From Bradyrhizobium erythrophlei (lineage in GTDB: Bacteria; Pseudomonadota; Alphaproteobacteria; Rhizobiales; Xanthobacteraceae): a stretch of 64,000 nt of DNA. Of the stretch, positions 18,697 through 28,124 are shown in pieces. The position numbers and the translations under genes were made by a program. The stretch lies in NCBI RefSeq assembly GCF_900129505.1, contig NZ_LT670818.1:5303001-5367000 (forward strand), given 5' to 3'. Within the stretch, counting starts at the first letter, position 1. Every line of letters starts with the position of its first letter. Below the pieces are notes generated by a model. It did no database searches. It was not told the DNA's origin and was given only the letters and a program-made list of their open reading frames with translations.

Positions 18697-20397
18697 TTAC
18701 TGAAGGATTTGATAGTAGTATCCGGAATTTTGAATTTGGGTCCAACCGGTCGTGCTTACCCCTGCGGGCACGCCGCTCGCAACAACGATACGCGCCCCCG
18801 TTCCTCGGAGCGCCCGGAGGACTAGAGCTTGTCGATCAGGCGAGGACTGCCAAAATTGCTTCCGCTCATCACTCGTTTGGGCAACTTCGCTCACGACATG
18901 GACCCGTGCCAGGCGGGCCCAGTCGCTGATGAGTGCTGGAGGCCAATATTGATAGCCCCGCTGATAATCAATCGCAGCAACCGGTGTACCCGCTTGCACG
19001 CCTAACTTTTGAAACTCTTCCGCGACGAGCCACCTTTCGTCGCGAATATCACCGTGCGTGCGAACCAGCACGGCCGTCGCTCGAGCCAACCGTGGGCCGC
19101 ATTGAAGAGCTACGCAAACGGTGAAAATCGCCACGAGTGCTGTTCCAACGTTACGTGCCGAATTCCGAACCCGAACAGCGGCAAGCGAAAGGATTGCCAA
19201 TAAGGGCAGGCAGCCAGCGAGATAGCGTCCATCGATTACCACGACGAGATATATTCCGACGTTTGCGATCCCAACCAGCCAGAGCGATCTGAAATAGCGA
19301 AAAGTTGAGCCCAAGACGCGGCCCTTATATGCGAACAGCAAGACCACTAGGGGGACGACCATCCACAAAAGTTTGGCCAACTTTCCAAGGTTTCTTGCAA
19401 CCGCCTCCGCTTGCTTTCGCAGGTCAAATCGTACTGCGGCTCCCGCGTTCCAATAGGTCGTGCCGAACCAGGGTGGATAAGTCGACACTATTGGCGAAGC
19501 GAATTCGTAGACGTCCGGATCCTGAAAAATTTTTCGAGTTGGATGTTCTGGGGCTCCGGATTTTGGCGGATCACCTTGCCAGTGAACATAGCCCGGGTTT
19601 TCCTGAAGTACTTCTGTCCAATAAGATAACTTGCCGGATTCCCCGTAGGTGAGATGATCGTATTTCATGGACAGAGCCGCGATCAGCGGCGACGCGATCA
19701 ACAGAAACGTCGCCACACTCAATAACAGTCGCCCTTTGACCGCCCAGACCCGCGGCTCCAACGCCGCCGCGATCAGAAAGATAAATGACAGCGGGAAGAA
19801 GATGGTTTTGAACAGATAGCCAATGCCCAATACCGCTCCAAAAAGTATAAACTGCAGGCGCGAAACCCGACCATCTTTGAACGAAAGTAAGATCGCCGCC
19901 GCGGCGAACGTCGTCCCAATCACGCACATATCCGGGTTGACCCGGGAAACCATAGTCAAGCCAAAGAAGCTCCATCCAAATATGATGTAGGAGACGATGG
20001 TGAACTGAAAGCGCGACATGGGCGGCGACGAATCGGGTGTCGAGCCGAATTGCCGATAATATTGGTCGAGGAACCGCGACAAGAAGGCTTGAAACAGTAA
20101 AATTGCGACAACGAAAATTAGATAATTAATGGCGCGGACGACCGAAAATTCGAGAAATGAATCCGACTGAAAAGGTCGAATAAAAACAGACAGAATAATC
20201 GGATAAAGAGGACTGAAATGTCCGTTCACGGCGTAGCTGGGATCGCCGCCGGCTATCCCACTCGCCATATCCATGTAACTGACGGTATCGCCGGCGACGT
20301 AGCTTCTTCTGCCTGCCCAGGCATCGATAAAGCCAAGCACGAGCAGAATCGCCATAATCGCGAACGGCGGTCGTTTATTAATTGAAGTCACAATCAA
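18697..20397 (-). CDS. Polytopic membrane protein, GT-C (family 39-like) glycosyltransferase
   Basis: About 566 residues with an N-terminal helix, a loop carrying RRSYVAGDTVSYMDMASGI, and roughly ten further membrane segments up to residue ~430. A C-terminal soluble part of about 130 residues follows (AAIDYQRGYQYWPPALISDWA). The acidic first loop and overall plan fit GT-C enzymes that use polyprenyl-phosphate sugars, but I cannot name a family with certainty. The start is ambiguous: TTG at 20397, GTG at 20391, or the ATG for MAILLVLGF further in. Its position ahead of a family 2 glycosyltransferase suggests a role in surface-sugar assembly. The sequence is visibly less GC-rich than the genes before 12.5 kb. 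Confidence 0.7.
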   Translation of the reverse strand: MIVTSINKRPPFAIMAILLVLGFIDAWAGRRSYVAGDTVSYMDMASGIAGGDPSYAVNGHFSPLYPIILSVFIRPFQSDSFLEFSVVRAINYLIFVVAILLFQAFLSRFLDQYYRQFGSTPDSSPPMSRFQFTIVSYIIFGWSFFGLTMVSRVNPDMCVIGTTFAAAAILLSFKDGRVSRLQFILFGAVLGIGYLFKTIFFPLSFIFLIAAALEPRVWAVKGRLLLSVATFLLIASPLIAALSMKYDHLTYGESGKLSYWTEVLQENPGYVHWQGDPPKSGAPEHPTRKIFQDPDVYEFASPIVSTYPPWFGTTYWNAGAAVRFDLRKQAEAVARNLGKLAKLLWMVVPLVVLLFAYKGRVLGSTFRYFRSLWLVGIANVGIYLVVVIDGRYLAGCLPLLAILSLAAVRVRNSARNVGTALVAIFTVCVALQCGPRLARATAVLVRTHGDIRDERWLVAEEFQKLGVQAGTPVAAIDYQRGYQYWPPALISDWARLARVHVVSEVAQTSDERKQFWQSSPDRQALVLRALRGTGARIVVASGVPAGVSTTGWTQIQNSGYYYQILQ

Positions 20398-20755
20398 ATC
20401 TTGCCAATATAGTTAAATATTTGGAATTGCCAGCAGCGTAGCAAACAGTGGTGGCCTCCGAAAGGCTTTAAGTCCATTGGATCGTTGGTTTCACGTGCGT
20501 AGCCAAATTTATCGGTGGTGCTCGCAGTTATGGCGCAGACTATCCGTGACCTATCGGTTTGGGGCGGGCTAATTCCGGCCAAACGTTCCCGGGCGCGGCT
20601 GCGCTAAGGGCCTTTGGCGGGATACTGGACACCTATCCAATCCGGCGACAACAGTTGCGGTCGACGGCGACGTTCGACGTGAGGTTGCATCAACGATTGC
20701 CATCCACGCGTGCGGATAGCCGCGAATGGCCGTTGCGTGCTTGCGGAAGGTTTGA
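20398..20755. other. Intergenic region, nothing recognised
   Basis: 358 bases between two minus-strand genes. I see no credible coding frame, RNA gene or clear hairpin. The AT-rich first 60 bases could hold the promoter of the membrane protein gene ending at 18697. Confidence 0.4.
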
Positions 20756-22330
20756 TCACCCCGCACCCCGTTCCGAGGCGTCTGTCGTGTTATTGCAGGC
20801 CTTTGAAGTTGTTGCCGCGTAATATTCTTCTCGCTCACGTCGAAAACGCTGCTGGTGCTCCTTGAAGGTGGCGACACGTCTCCGGATGTCGGCAAGTTCT
20901 ATGTCCAGCCGTTCTTCCGGCGAAAGCTGCCTGATAGGGGGCTGCTCCGGTAAAGACTCTGCGCTCTCCGTTGTCAGCGCGGCTGGCGCTCCCTCCAACT
21001 CTGTAGGGTGCACCCGATCAGGGGAAGGTGGTTCCACTTGGGCCAACCGTTTCAAAGAGCGCAGCGCTTCTTTTGAAACGGATTTATTAATTGGTTGCTG
21101 CAGTAGAAGCGGTTCGGTCCCACCCATGTTGGGTGGTGACTCTGCTTCAATCACATCGGTTTCGCCGATAGGAGCGGTTGCTGTTAAACAGGGCATATGA
21201 TCGACTAATGCTTCGGATTGCAGAGCTCCGGTCGGAGTTCCGAGAGCGGGTTTGTCACCGGGCGATTGCAACGAATGTGACGTGGCCTCAACCCCGCTGA
21301 ATTCTGAAATAGAGATCCTTTTGACGAGAAGCGTTTTTCGTTCAGAGACGACAACGCTTTTGACCAGAGTAAGTGTGTTGTCGAACAGAGCAGGCTCTCC
21401 CTGAACCGGGTGTGCTGATGGCAAAATGTCTGGGGGAGAGGGTTCGTCAATCGGCTTTCGCAACGGTCCGGCGGCTTCAGCATGATTAGCCGAAAACGGG
21501 GAGACTGCTTTAACTGGGTTGGGTTTGTCGTCGGCAGTCATCCACTTCGCTTGATCGGCCAGGGAATCAGATGGGGCATTCACAATCGGGTTTTCCAGAC
21601 CCTGCTTGGGGCAGGGCTGCAACGAGGGGCGGGGAATTTGAGCCATCGTAGGCTCGGAAATGAGGAGCTGCTTGATCAGGACCGGCTTTTGCGCAGAAAC
21701 AACGTCCTTGTTGACGACGAGGGAGTGCGCGTTCTTGATCGCAACGGGCGATCCCTCTCGGGTCGGTTGTCCTGGAGGCCACGCCACTGAAGCCGGCTTG
21801 GTAATTGCGCCGATGTCGGCCGTGTTAAGCGAAGGTGGCACCTTCGATTCGATGGGGACGACCGCGACCATCGATGGTGGCTGATCAACTCGCGGGTCAA
21901 ATCGCTCGTCACCAGCGGGTCTTTCCATAGCATTTCTGGCAACTGACTGAGGATGATTGAGATCGATCGGGGTGGCTGTTTTCTCTTGGGTGGGACTTTC
22001 TAACGACAGCTCGTTTCTGGAAATTTGCTTGCCAACCGACTGCCTCAGCGACGCTGCGGCGCTATTAATAACGGGCAGCTGCGACGAAGGTGCGGTTTGA
22101 ACCGCGGTAGATTCAAAACCGGCGATAGTCCTGGCAAAGGCAACGATATCGCCGATCAAAGAGCCTGCTCGTTTCTCCGGAGGTTTTGAGAGTCGCAAGT
22201 CTTTCCCCTCAACAGCGCAATCAAACCGCGCAGGAGGTGCAACCGCCTCAGATTCTGCTATGGCATTTTGGAACAAACGCAAAGTCTGATCTATCAGTCG
22301 GCCTTCGTCAATTTCTCGCTTTTCCACCAT
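20756..22330 (-). CDS. Hypothetical disordered protein with internal repeats
   Basis: 524 residues, rich in Pro, Ser, Ala and Glu, with no signal peptide or membrane segment and no recognised domain. Two related internal segments can be aligned: SLVVNKDVVSAQKPVLIKQL and TLVKSVVVSERKTLLVKRIS, each followed by ISE and a SLQ-containing Pro-rich stretch, which suggests an internal duplication of about 100 residues. The last ~60 residues look like a charged coiled coil (ERLDIELADIRRRVATFKEH). I chose the ATG at 22330 (MVEKREIDEGRL); the frame runs back to 22378 but the extension looks unnatural. Codon use and the long open frame support a real gene. It may be a scaffold or cell-envelope protein. 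Function unknown. Confidence 0.6.
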   Translation of the reverse strand: MVEKREIDEGRLIDQTLRLFQNAIAESEAVAPPARFDCAVEGKDLRLSKPPEKRAGSLIGDIVAFARTIAGFESTAVQTAPSSQLPVINSAAASLRQSVGKQISRNELSLESPTQEKTATPIDLNHPQSVARNAMERPAGDERFDPRVDQPPSMVAVVPIESKVPPSLNTADIGAITKPASVAWPPGQPTREGSPVAIKNAHSLVVNKDVVSAQKPVLIKQLLISEPTMAQIPRPSLQPCPKQGLENPIVNAPSDSLADQAKWMTADDKPNPVKAVSPFSANHAEAAGPLRKPIDEPSPPDILPSAHPVQGEPALFDNTLTLVKSVVVSERKTLLVKRISISEFSGVEATSHSLQSPGDKPALGTPTGALQSEALVDHMPCLTATAPIGETDVIEAESPPNMGGTEPLLLQQPINKSVSKEALRSLKRLAQVEPPSPDRVHPTELEGAPAALTTESAESLPEQPPIRQLSPEERLDIELADIRRRVATFKEHQQRFRREREEYYAATTSKACNNTTDASERGAG

Positions 22331-22409
22331 CGCTAATACCCATTGAATACAACAATGGCCCTGGCACGAGCCCCTCAAATCTACCGCACGGGCGAACGCA
22401 AATGCCCCA

Positions 22410-22712
22410 TCAACTCGCTCTTAAAGCAACAGTCATCGCAATGTAAACGCCCAAGCCTATCAGCACGGGCAGAGCCAGCGCGACCGCCACGCCGATTGCA
22501 AAACGACGATCGGCCTGACGCTGAATTGTTGGATCTGACGCGTTCGACGTGTCCGCTGACAGTCCGTCGCGATTATCTAGGAATGCGACATACAATGCCG
22601 CAAAACTGGGCCCCGGGGTCGCGACATCACCTACGTTGACATTAGTTTCACGCTCAGTTCGATCAGCGCGATTTGACACGATTGCCGGCGTCCAGTTCGA
22701 CCGAGGCCGCAT
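22410..22712 (-). CDS. Small single-span membrane protein, hypothetical
   Basis: 100 residues. The first ~70 are polar and unstructured-looking; the last ~30 form one hydrophobic helix (FAIGVAVALALPVLIGLGVY) close to the C-terminus, preceded by RQADRR, so the N-terminus is probably cytoplasmic. It ends 79 bases upstream of the disordered repeat-protein gene on the same strand and may be its partner. A GCGGAG lies 12 bases ahead of the ATG, which is only a weak signal. No family recognised. Confidence 0.45.
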   Translation of the reverse strand: MRPRSNWTPAIVSNRADRTERETNVNVGDVATPGPSFAALYVAFLDNRDGLSADTSNASDPTIQRQADRRFAIGVAVALALPVLIGLGVYIAMTVALRAS

Positions 22713-23144
22713 GGCTGCAACAACTCCGCGAGCAGTCTCACCTACTTGGGCTATTCGAAAGCAACGCGATTAATTCCGAGCCGCGGCGCGGTGAGCCGAG
22801 GCCGACACGCAGGCCCCGAAATCAAGCATTTGCCCAGTTGATGGCGACAAAATGACTGCGGAGAGCAGGGGAAACGGCCCAAGGAGCGAAATTGGCTGCC
22901 GTCACGGTTCAACGTATGTGAACTCGCCGAGCGGCTGCGAGCGGACGATTTGGCTTGGGAATTGCCTTGGATAAGGCGGAAGCCGGCCACCGGACCGACG
23001 CTGAAGGGAAAGACCGCCGGCTATTCCCGTTGTCATCGGGCGATGTAATTTGCATCACGGCACAGACCGGGACGGCGCCGCATTTCTTCCGTGCCGCCGT
23101 TAAAATCTGGAGCATCAAGGTTTCGGAGACGGGGCGTGTTTGAA
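22713..23144. other. Intergenic region, no clear gene
   Basis: 432 bases. A 62-codon plus-strand frame (22955-23143) exists but lacks a recognisable ribosome-binding site or domain. Nothing else recognised. Confidence 0.35.
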
Positions 23145-23732
23145 TTAGGCGGCAGCGAGACTGGCGCCTGCCTTTCGCTGTCTGTAAAAAGTAAGTAGTC
23201 CAAGCGCAGCCAAACCTGTAGCCAACAGGGGTAGAGTGGCGGGAATCGGCGTAGCGGCTACGGTCGACCCATCGGTATAAATGGACAAATTGCCAAAGGT
23301 CAGGGGATGCCCGTCGGGGCCAAGCAAGCCCGCAATGTAAAGCCTGCTCACGATTTCGAGCGTCGTCGCGTCGGCGGGAACTGAAAGTCCGATGGGCCCG
23401 GCACCAATTCCGTGAGAACTGCTGTAGAGGCTGTAGTAGAGATAGTTGGTCTCGTTGACCGACTCCAGCAGAGCCCCTGCCTGATTGAATAAATTGACGG
23501 TATAATTGTCAGAATAGGAGCTATTGCAGCTGCCGCATAACGACGTATCGCGAGGGCCAAGAGCGTTGATATTAATTACAAGGGATGAGGTGTTTGCGCC
23601 GAGCTGAAATACGCTGTCCGAATATCCGACAGGCAGTTCGCCAAAAAAGCTCGAAGCCATGGCGGGACCATATGCCAGCCAAGCAATCGTGAAGACGACA
23701 ACCTTAGTAGCGATTTTGCCGTGCCGTGTCAT
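23145..23732 (-). CDS. Secreted protein with VPLPA/PEP-CTERM-type sorting tail
   Basis: 195 residues. An N-terminal signal peptide (KVVVFTIAWLAYGPAMASS) precedes FFGELPVGYSDSVFQ, which resembles the start of FxDxF-type PEP-CTERM proteins. A beta-rich domain with CGSC and many Ser/Tyr/Asn residues follows, and the tail is a typical tripartite sorting signal: PIPATLPLLATGL, a hydrophobic stretch, then YRQRK. Such tails are recognised by exosortases, and one is encoded at 30878. The ATG has GAGAGGG 5 bases upstream. It is probably processed and attached to, or released through, the outer envelope. Substrate and function unknown. Confidence 0.8.
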   Translation of the reverse strand: MTRHGKIATKVVVFTIAWLAYGPAMASSFFGELPVGYSDSVFQLGANTSSLVININALGPRDTSLCGSCNSSYSDNYTVNLFNQAGALLESVNETNYLYYSLYSSSHGIGAGPIGLSVPADATTLEIVSRLYIAGLLGPDGHPLTFGNLSIYTDGSTVAATPIPATLPLLATGLAALGLLTFYRQRKAGASLAAA

Positions 23733-24512
23733 AACGCCCTCTCTTGTTGCCTGCTGTGTCCATGGAAGATGATTGCAGAAATCTACGCAGAACTGTCTTC
23801 CACGCTTGAAAATAGAATAGACGTGTAAATTTCAGATACGCAAGTTGGTATCCCTCGCTTTGGTCATCAAGCTTAATACTGGACGGTCGGCGGGAAGCTC
23901 GTTTTATTCACTGCCGAAAACGTGCGGATGATCGAGGTTCGCCGTTAACGTTAAAAAGTTGGTTTGCGCGCGACACAGGTCGCTTCTGGAACCGCCGGCA
24001 CAAAGCTTTGACGGTCGAACCGTCGAAGAAGTCGGGCATCGCGCCAAGTGGCGGCTTCTATGGCCTGTTAACCTGGTTCGTCCTCTCCAACGAAAGAAGT
24101 CCTAAGTTATTTCTTCGTCGTTAGTCTCGCGCGCCAAATGCAAAGCCGCTCACAGGAGGCTCGCCGCGAGTTGCGCGCCAGAACATTCGCTGCATTTGTG
24201 ATTTCAGTAATGCCGCGCCGGCGCCAGTTCCCGTTCGACGTCACCGCGCCCGCTGGAGACCACGGGGGAACCGGCAACGGCGTTCCGCGCAGAACGAGGC
24301 GAGAGGCTAGGTTGGCCTAGTATGGTACGCTAGGTCCTAATGGGCTAGCTGCGGTCTAGTTGTATGCTCACTACCGGTGGGCGCCTTGGCCGGCGTCGCG
24401 ATGTAGCTCCAGCAAAAGAGCGACGGCACGGACGGGCGACCAACTGCAATCGGTGGATAGGTCGACCGGATGTTTCACGATTAGGCGACAACCTGCGGCA
24501 TTGCGCAGCCTG
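23733..24512. other. Long intergenic region with a CTAG cluster
   Basis: 780 bases without a convincing gene. Short frames at 24138-24320 and 24364-24846 have no ribosome-binding site or domain, and the second overlaps the H-NS gene antisense. The region is moderately AT-rich near 23790-23960. The notable element is the CTAG cluster at 24307-24359. Confidence 0.4.
24307..24359. repeat. Cluster of five CTAG tetranucleotides in 53 bases
   Basis: CTAG occurs at 24307, 24317, 24330, 24345 and 24356, spaced 10 to 15 bases. CTAG is usually one of the rarest tetranucleotides in bacterial DNA, so five within 53 bases is striking. Spacing near one helical turn could reflect a multi-site operator, but no regulator is known for it. 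It lies about 150 bases beyond the end of the H-NS-family gene. Confidence 0.4.
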
Positions 24513-24899
24513 TCAGTGTGACTGTCGGACCCGTCCTCGACTGTTATTTGTATTAGCGTCACTGATCAAAAATTCTTCAATTGTGTGCCCGGAATTGAGC
24601 GCGGCAGCCAGCCAGCGAGGTTGTTTCCCGCGACCCGACCAGGTTTCAGAAGGCTCCCTCGGATTGCGGTATTTCGGAAATACACGCGGATATTTGCGCT
24701 TGGTGGATTGCAGTTTTGCGGGCGAGGTTTCGCTTTGCGCCGATCGACGAATTTCATTTTCACGGCGAAGCTGCGCCAGACGATTTTCGAGTTCGCGTCT
24801 TTCCGAGGTCAAACGGACCGACAAGACGCGGCTAATCTCCTCGTGAAGGCGCCACATTTCGTCAACGGACATTCCATCGAAGTTCAATTTCCTGCTCAT
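24513..24899 (-). CDS. H-NS family nucleoid-associated protein
   Basis: 128 residues. An N-terminal oligomerisation coiled coil (VDEMWRLHEEISRVLSVRLTS and following) joins through a basic linker to the C-terminal H-NS DNA-binding domain, with the hallmark ETWSGRGKQPRWLAAALNSG and a final TIEEFLI. The domain binds AT-rich DNA and silences foreign genes in the family. I prefer the ATG at 24899 over 24905 because AGAG sits 6 bases ahead of it. It lies within the AT-richer part of the window, between two genes for sorted secreted proteins, so it may silence this region. Alphaproteobacterial copies are often encoded in accessory regions. Confidence 0.88.
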   Translation of the reverse strand: MSRKLNFDGMSVDEMWRLHEEISRVLSVRLTSERRELENRLAQLRRENEIRRSAQSETSPAKLQSTKRKYPRVFPKYRNPREPSETWSGRGKQPRWLAAALNSGHTIEEFLISDANTNNSRGRVRQSH

Positions 24900-25222
24900 T
24901 CGCATCTCTGGATTGCTATGAATTAACTAATATAATAATCGTCTCACTTTGGCGTTTATTAGCAAGGGTGTCGAGAGGACCGAAACTCCTGGACTATCAG
25001 ACATGCCGGCCGTGCTGAGCGTCTAAGAATCTATGGTCGCTTACGATTCGTGGAAACGCCATCCTTCGGGCCGTGGCTCCAAATCAGCTTTATTTAATTC
25101 GAAGATGAGGTCACGGGCCAAAAAAACCGCCGGGGAAATCTTGGATGACCACGGCCAAAATGAGGACGTCCCGGGCGGCGAGTCCTTAAGCGAATCTAAC
25201 CCGCGGCGTCGACGAGATCGAG

Positions 25223-25807
25223 CTAGTTGGCGGTGACGTTGCCGGTTAAGTCGAGCATCACATTCGCAGGAATTCCGTCCTTCACCGCCTTGCCGCTCCA
25301 TATTCCTTTGGCGTCTCTTCGCAGCCCAGTAACGCTCGAATATCCTTTCGCCTCTATTTGCGACTTCGCCTGATCTTCAGTGATAGCGGGGACGGCGGTT
25401 TGCACGTGCGTGGCGGCCTTTGGTGGCGGCGCCGCCGAAGGCGGGGAGGTAAGCGTGGTCGTGGTGGAACAGGGGTCGTTGGTCGCGGAGTAACAGGGAT
25501 TTCGAGGGGACTTCGCCGAGTAACAAGGACTGCTTGGATTGGTAGGGTTGCAGGGACTATTGGGACTTGTCGACGAGGAGGCCGGAATGGACGAGCTGGT
25601 CGAAGCGGCGGATGGATTTGTGCGGGTCGTCTGGCCGAATGCGTAGCCGGAAACCAATACAAGGGCGGCAGTGGCCAAGAGAAGTGAATACCTGTTCACT
25701 CGCTTGTCGAAACGAATCTCCAGCGACCCGTCGTCCCGGCGTGCGAAATCCAGTTTGGACGATTCGGTCCACTGTTTCGATGCAAGCAACATATAAATTC
25801 GCTTCAT
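25223..25807 (-). CDS. Membrane-anchored protein with PepSY-like C-terminal domain
   Basis: About 194 residues. A cytoplasmic N-terminus of ~40 residues, a single hydrophobic helix (YSLLLATAALVLVSGYAFG), then a long Ser/Thr/Pro/Asn-rich stretch containing the repeated unit NPCYSA/SPCYSA with five to six cysteines. A C-terminal ~55-residue domain (ITEDQAKSQIEAKGYSSVTG, then KDGIPANVMLDLTGNV) resembles PepSY-type domains. I chose the ATG at 25807 (MKRIYMLLASK) because AAGG lies 8 bases upstream; a longer frame to 25921 looks unnatural. Exported by its helix, so probably periplasmic. Function unknown. Confidence 0.6.
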   Translation of the reverse strand: MKRIYMLLASKQWTESSKLDFARRDDGSLEIRFDKRVNRYSLLLATAALVLVSGYAFGQTTRTNPSAASTSSSIPASSSTSPNSPCNPTNPSSPCYSAKSPRNPCYSATNDPCSTTTTLTSPPSAAPPPKAATHVQTAVPAITEDQAKSQIEAKGYSSVTGLRRDAKGIWSGKAVKDGIPANVMLDLTGNVTAN

Positions 25808-26266
25808 TTTCATGACCTTATGGCAGCTCCGAAGAGACTGACGGTAGCGAGCAATCGGGTTCTGCGATCGATGTAATAATGATGGCAAGCGCCAATAGGG
25901 CAGTTTACGCTGGGAGCACACGGTTGGCGAGATCGGTCTTGCACGCGAACTGCCCGTGCCAGGAGCATCTCAACCGCTGACGTTGGACGAGAAACCTGTA
26001 CCGGCCGCGCGCGCGAAGCGACCGGGGTGTCCGGCGTGAGCATGGATTCGCCGCAGGCGGAACGCGAAGCCGATCGGAAAGCTCCTGAAATCCTCCGAAA
26101 TCGGGCTTGAGTCTGGGCGGTCAGATTGTGGTCGTCGCCGGACCCCGCACGTCGTACCTCTTGCCGGTTCCCTTTACAACTTCTGAAATGCATTAAATTG
26201 CCGAAATTAAAACATCCGATTGTCCACATTAATAGATTTTGTTGCGGATGGTCTGAGGAGTATCAA
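25808..26266. other. Intergenic region, divergent promoters likely
   Basis: 459 bases between divergent genes. No credible coding frame. The AT-rich part near 26185-26245 is the best candidate for the promoter of the sorted-protein gene at 26267; I cannot assign -35/-10 boxes with confidence. Confidence 0.4.
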
Positions 26267-26866
26267 ATGAAGCGGGCGTTTGTACGATTGGCTTTTTGCG
26301 CTTTTGTCGGGTTGGCGGCCAGCGCCGGGCTAATAACCCGTTCCTCTGCGGTCACATTATCCTACGAATATTCCGGTGTGGGCAATGTGAGTTTTCAGTC
26401 GAACACTACACTCAACATCGGAGGTACTTGCTCATCTCCGTGCGTTTTTTCTGCAATAATGACGATAAGCGGTAACGGCCCGGTATGGGACCCCAGCATG
26501 CCCTCCGGATGGGGAACATTTGCATCTGCAACTGTTACCGACAATCTCAATGACGTAGTGTCACTGGGAGTAAATACGGGTGACTACACAAACGGTACCA
26601 AACACGAAATATTTGGCGCCGTCTTTTTCCCTTCTGTCTTGCCAAGCACTCTTGGTATCTCAACTTCAAGCCTCGCCAGTATCCTTGGTGGTCTGGGGAC
26701 CGTGGACTACTCAATAGCAATCAACCTTCCCGACGGGGCTTACGTCACGCCTCTACCTGCTGCTCTCCCGTTATTCGCCGCGGGCCTCGGTACCCTGGGT
26801 TTGCTTGGCTGGTTCAGGAGGCGGAAGGATGCGCCTGCCCCAAGGCCTACAACGATGGCGACCTAA
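26267..26866 (+). CDS. Secreted protein with VPLPA-CTERM sorting tail
   Basis: 199 residues. Signal peptide (VRLAFCAFVGLAASAGLITR) followed by a beta-rich domain with one CSSPC pair, and a C-terminal sorting tail: TPLPAALPLFAAGLGTLG, then a hydrophobic stretch ending LLGWFRRRKD. PLPA is the alphaproteobacterial VPLPA form of PEP-CTERM. The ATG at 26267 has GAGGAG 6 bases upstream, which settles the start over a longer frame from 26126. The target enzyme is probably the exosortase encoded at 30878-32485. The function of the exported domain is unknown. Confidence 0.85.
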   Translation: MKRAFVRLAFCAFVGLAASAGLITRSSAVTLSYEYSGVGNVSFQSNTTLNIGGTCSSPCVFSAIMTISGNGPVWDPSMPSGWGTFASATVTDNLNDVVSLGVNTGDYTNGTKHEIFGAVFFPSVLPSTLGISTSSLASILGGLGTVDYSIAINLPDGAYVTPLPAALPLFAAGLGTLGLLGWFRRRKDAPAPRPTTMAT

Positions 26867-27019
26867 TCCGCGCTCATCAGGTTTTTGTCCCGGACCGCGG
26901 CTATTAACCCAGCCCTTACGCCAGAAACGCGGAGAAGGGGCTGCCATTTGGCGATAGCCATCGCGGTCAGTCGTCAGCGGATGGAAGTCATGTTCATGAC
27001 CGCCTAATGGTTGAACAAG

Positions 27020-27613
27020 TTAGTTCACAGAACGCTGTAGTTCTGGCGCCAACCTCGTTTTGAGTCTCCTTCGACGCACCTCGCTTGCTACTATAACGGT
27101 GCTGATGCCGCCCATTTCTAAGACCCAATTCCAACGGAGTCCCAGGATAGTCGCACCAAGAAACCTGTCGATATGATGAAAGGACGCCGCTCGAATCAAA
27201 ATAAATGCGAGAACTGTTGCTGTGCCAACAAGGGCGAGCCAGGTCGGAGGAGGGGCTCTTCTGCTCAAGGTGAGCAACACGCAGGTTATCAAAACGCAGA
27301 CGACGGCCACGCCTACGATGAACCATATCTGGACTGTCTGACGTTCATTGTACCAGCCTTGATGGTTCGCAACGATGCGACCCAACTTGGTCATCGCGGT
27401 TTGAAGATCAAGTTGTTTGTTGATACCGAGCGCGCAAAACATAATTGAGATGGAGCGCCATGTGTATCTTTCTCCAGCTACGAATCGCTCCCTTGCCCGG
27501 ACGATGTTTGTTGTCTTCCACGTAGTCACAACTGCAAGAAAATAAAGGACAACCGTTACCCAACCTCCTATGGTTGGATCGCCAAATCCTGGACTCCAAT
27601 TGAATGCGTTCAT
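27020..27613 (-). CDS. Hypothetical multi-span membrane protein
   Basis: 197 residues with four likely membrane helices: near residues 12-35 (WVTVVLYFLAVVTTW), 95-115 (WFIVGVAVVCVLITCVLLTL), 125-143 (WLALVGTATVLAFILI) and around 160-180. A basic C-terminus (RRRRLKTRL) is likely cytoplasmic. I prefer the ATG at 27613 (MNAFNWSPGFGDPTIG) over 27628, but no clear ribosome-binding site is visible for either. No recognised family. The closing part could be a small sensor or transporter accessory. Confidence 0.55.
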   Translation of the reverse strand: MNAFNWSPGFGDPTIGGWVTVVLYFLAVVTTWKTTNIVRARERFVAGERYTWRSISIMFCALGINKQLDLQTAMTKLGRIVANHQGWYNERQTVQIWFIVGVAVVCVLITCVLLTLSRRAPPPTWLALVGTATVLAFILIRAASFHHIDRFLGATILGLRWNWVLEMGGISTVIVASEVRRRRLKTRLAPELQRSVN

Positions 27614-27806
27614 TCGACGATAGTGCAACTAGTGTTAGTAGCTGGAAGCTGTACCGCTAGAATTAGCCAAGCTGCGCCGCGGCCCTAACGGCGTCCGCAG
27701 CTATTGTTTTCCGCTCCTGACGGTGTTTTGCCGGTGTTTAACCTTTGGATCGTTATTTGGTGTCTAAATTGGACGGTTAACGATAGCAAATCAGTAGGAA
27801 GAAGCC

Positions 27807-28124
27807 ATGGCTGACAATCCTGAGACCAAGAAATTACCGGTTGTCCCTCATCACGAAGTTAGAGAAACGTTTGCCGACCAAGTTGGGTTTATCATCTGTG
27901 ACGGTTCAACGCTTAAGCTCGATTTCGAGGCTGTTCGCATGACCGAGCCCACTTCGCAAACTCCACCGGAAAAGCAACGTCACGTAGTTGCACGTTTGGC
28001 GCTATCGATGAATTGCGCAATCGACCTAATAAACCAAATAAGCCGACTTGCAGAAGAGTTGACCAAATCAGGACTCATAAAGTCCGAGCGAGGCCAAGTC
28101 ACACGGCAGAATAAGCCAAGTTAA
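27807..28124 (+). CDS. Small conserved-type hypothetical protein (105 aa)
   Basis: 105-residue soluble protein, start ATG with AGGAAG 5-7 bases upstream. It begins MADNPETKKLPVVPHHEVRE and has the pattern GSTLKLDFEAVRMTEP, then a helical section ending with LINQISRLAEEL. The plan (beta-hairpin then helix with a conserved Asn-Gln) resembles the small DUF3467-type proteins but I cannot claim membership. It lies alone between divergent and convergent genes. Function unknown. Confidence 0.55.
   Translation: MADNPETKKLPVVPHHEVRETFADQVGFIICDGSTLKLDFEAVRMTEPTSQTPPEKQRHVVARLALSMNCAIDLINQISRLAEELTKSGLIKSERGQVTRQNKPS

Noticed and set aside
22955..23143. 62-codon plus-strand frame
   Set aside because: No ribosome-binding site or domain; sits in a gap before a convergent gene.
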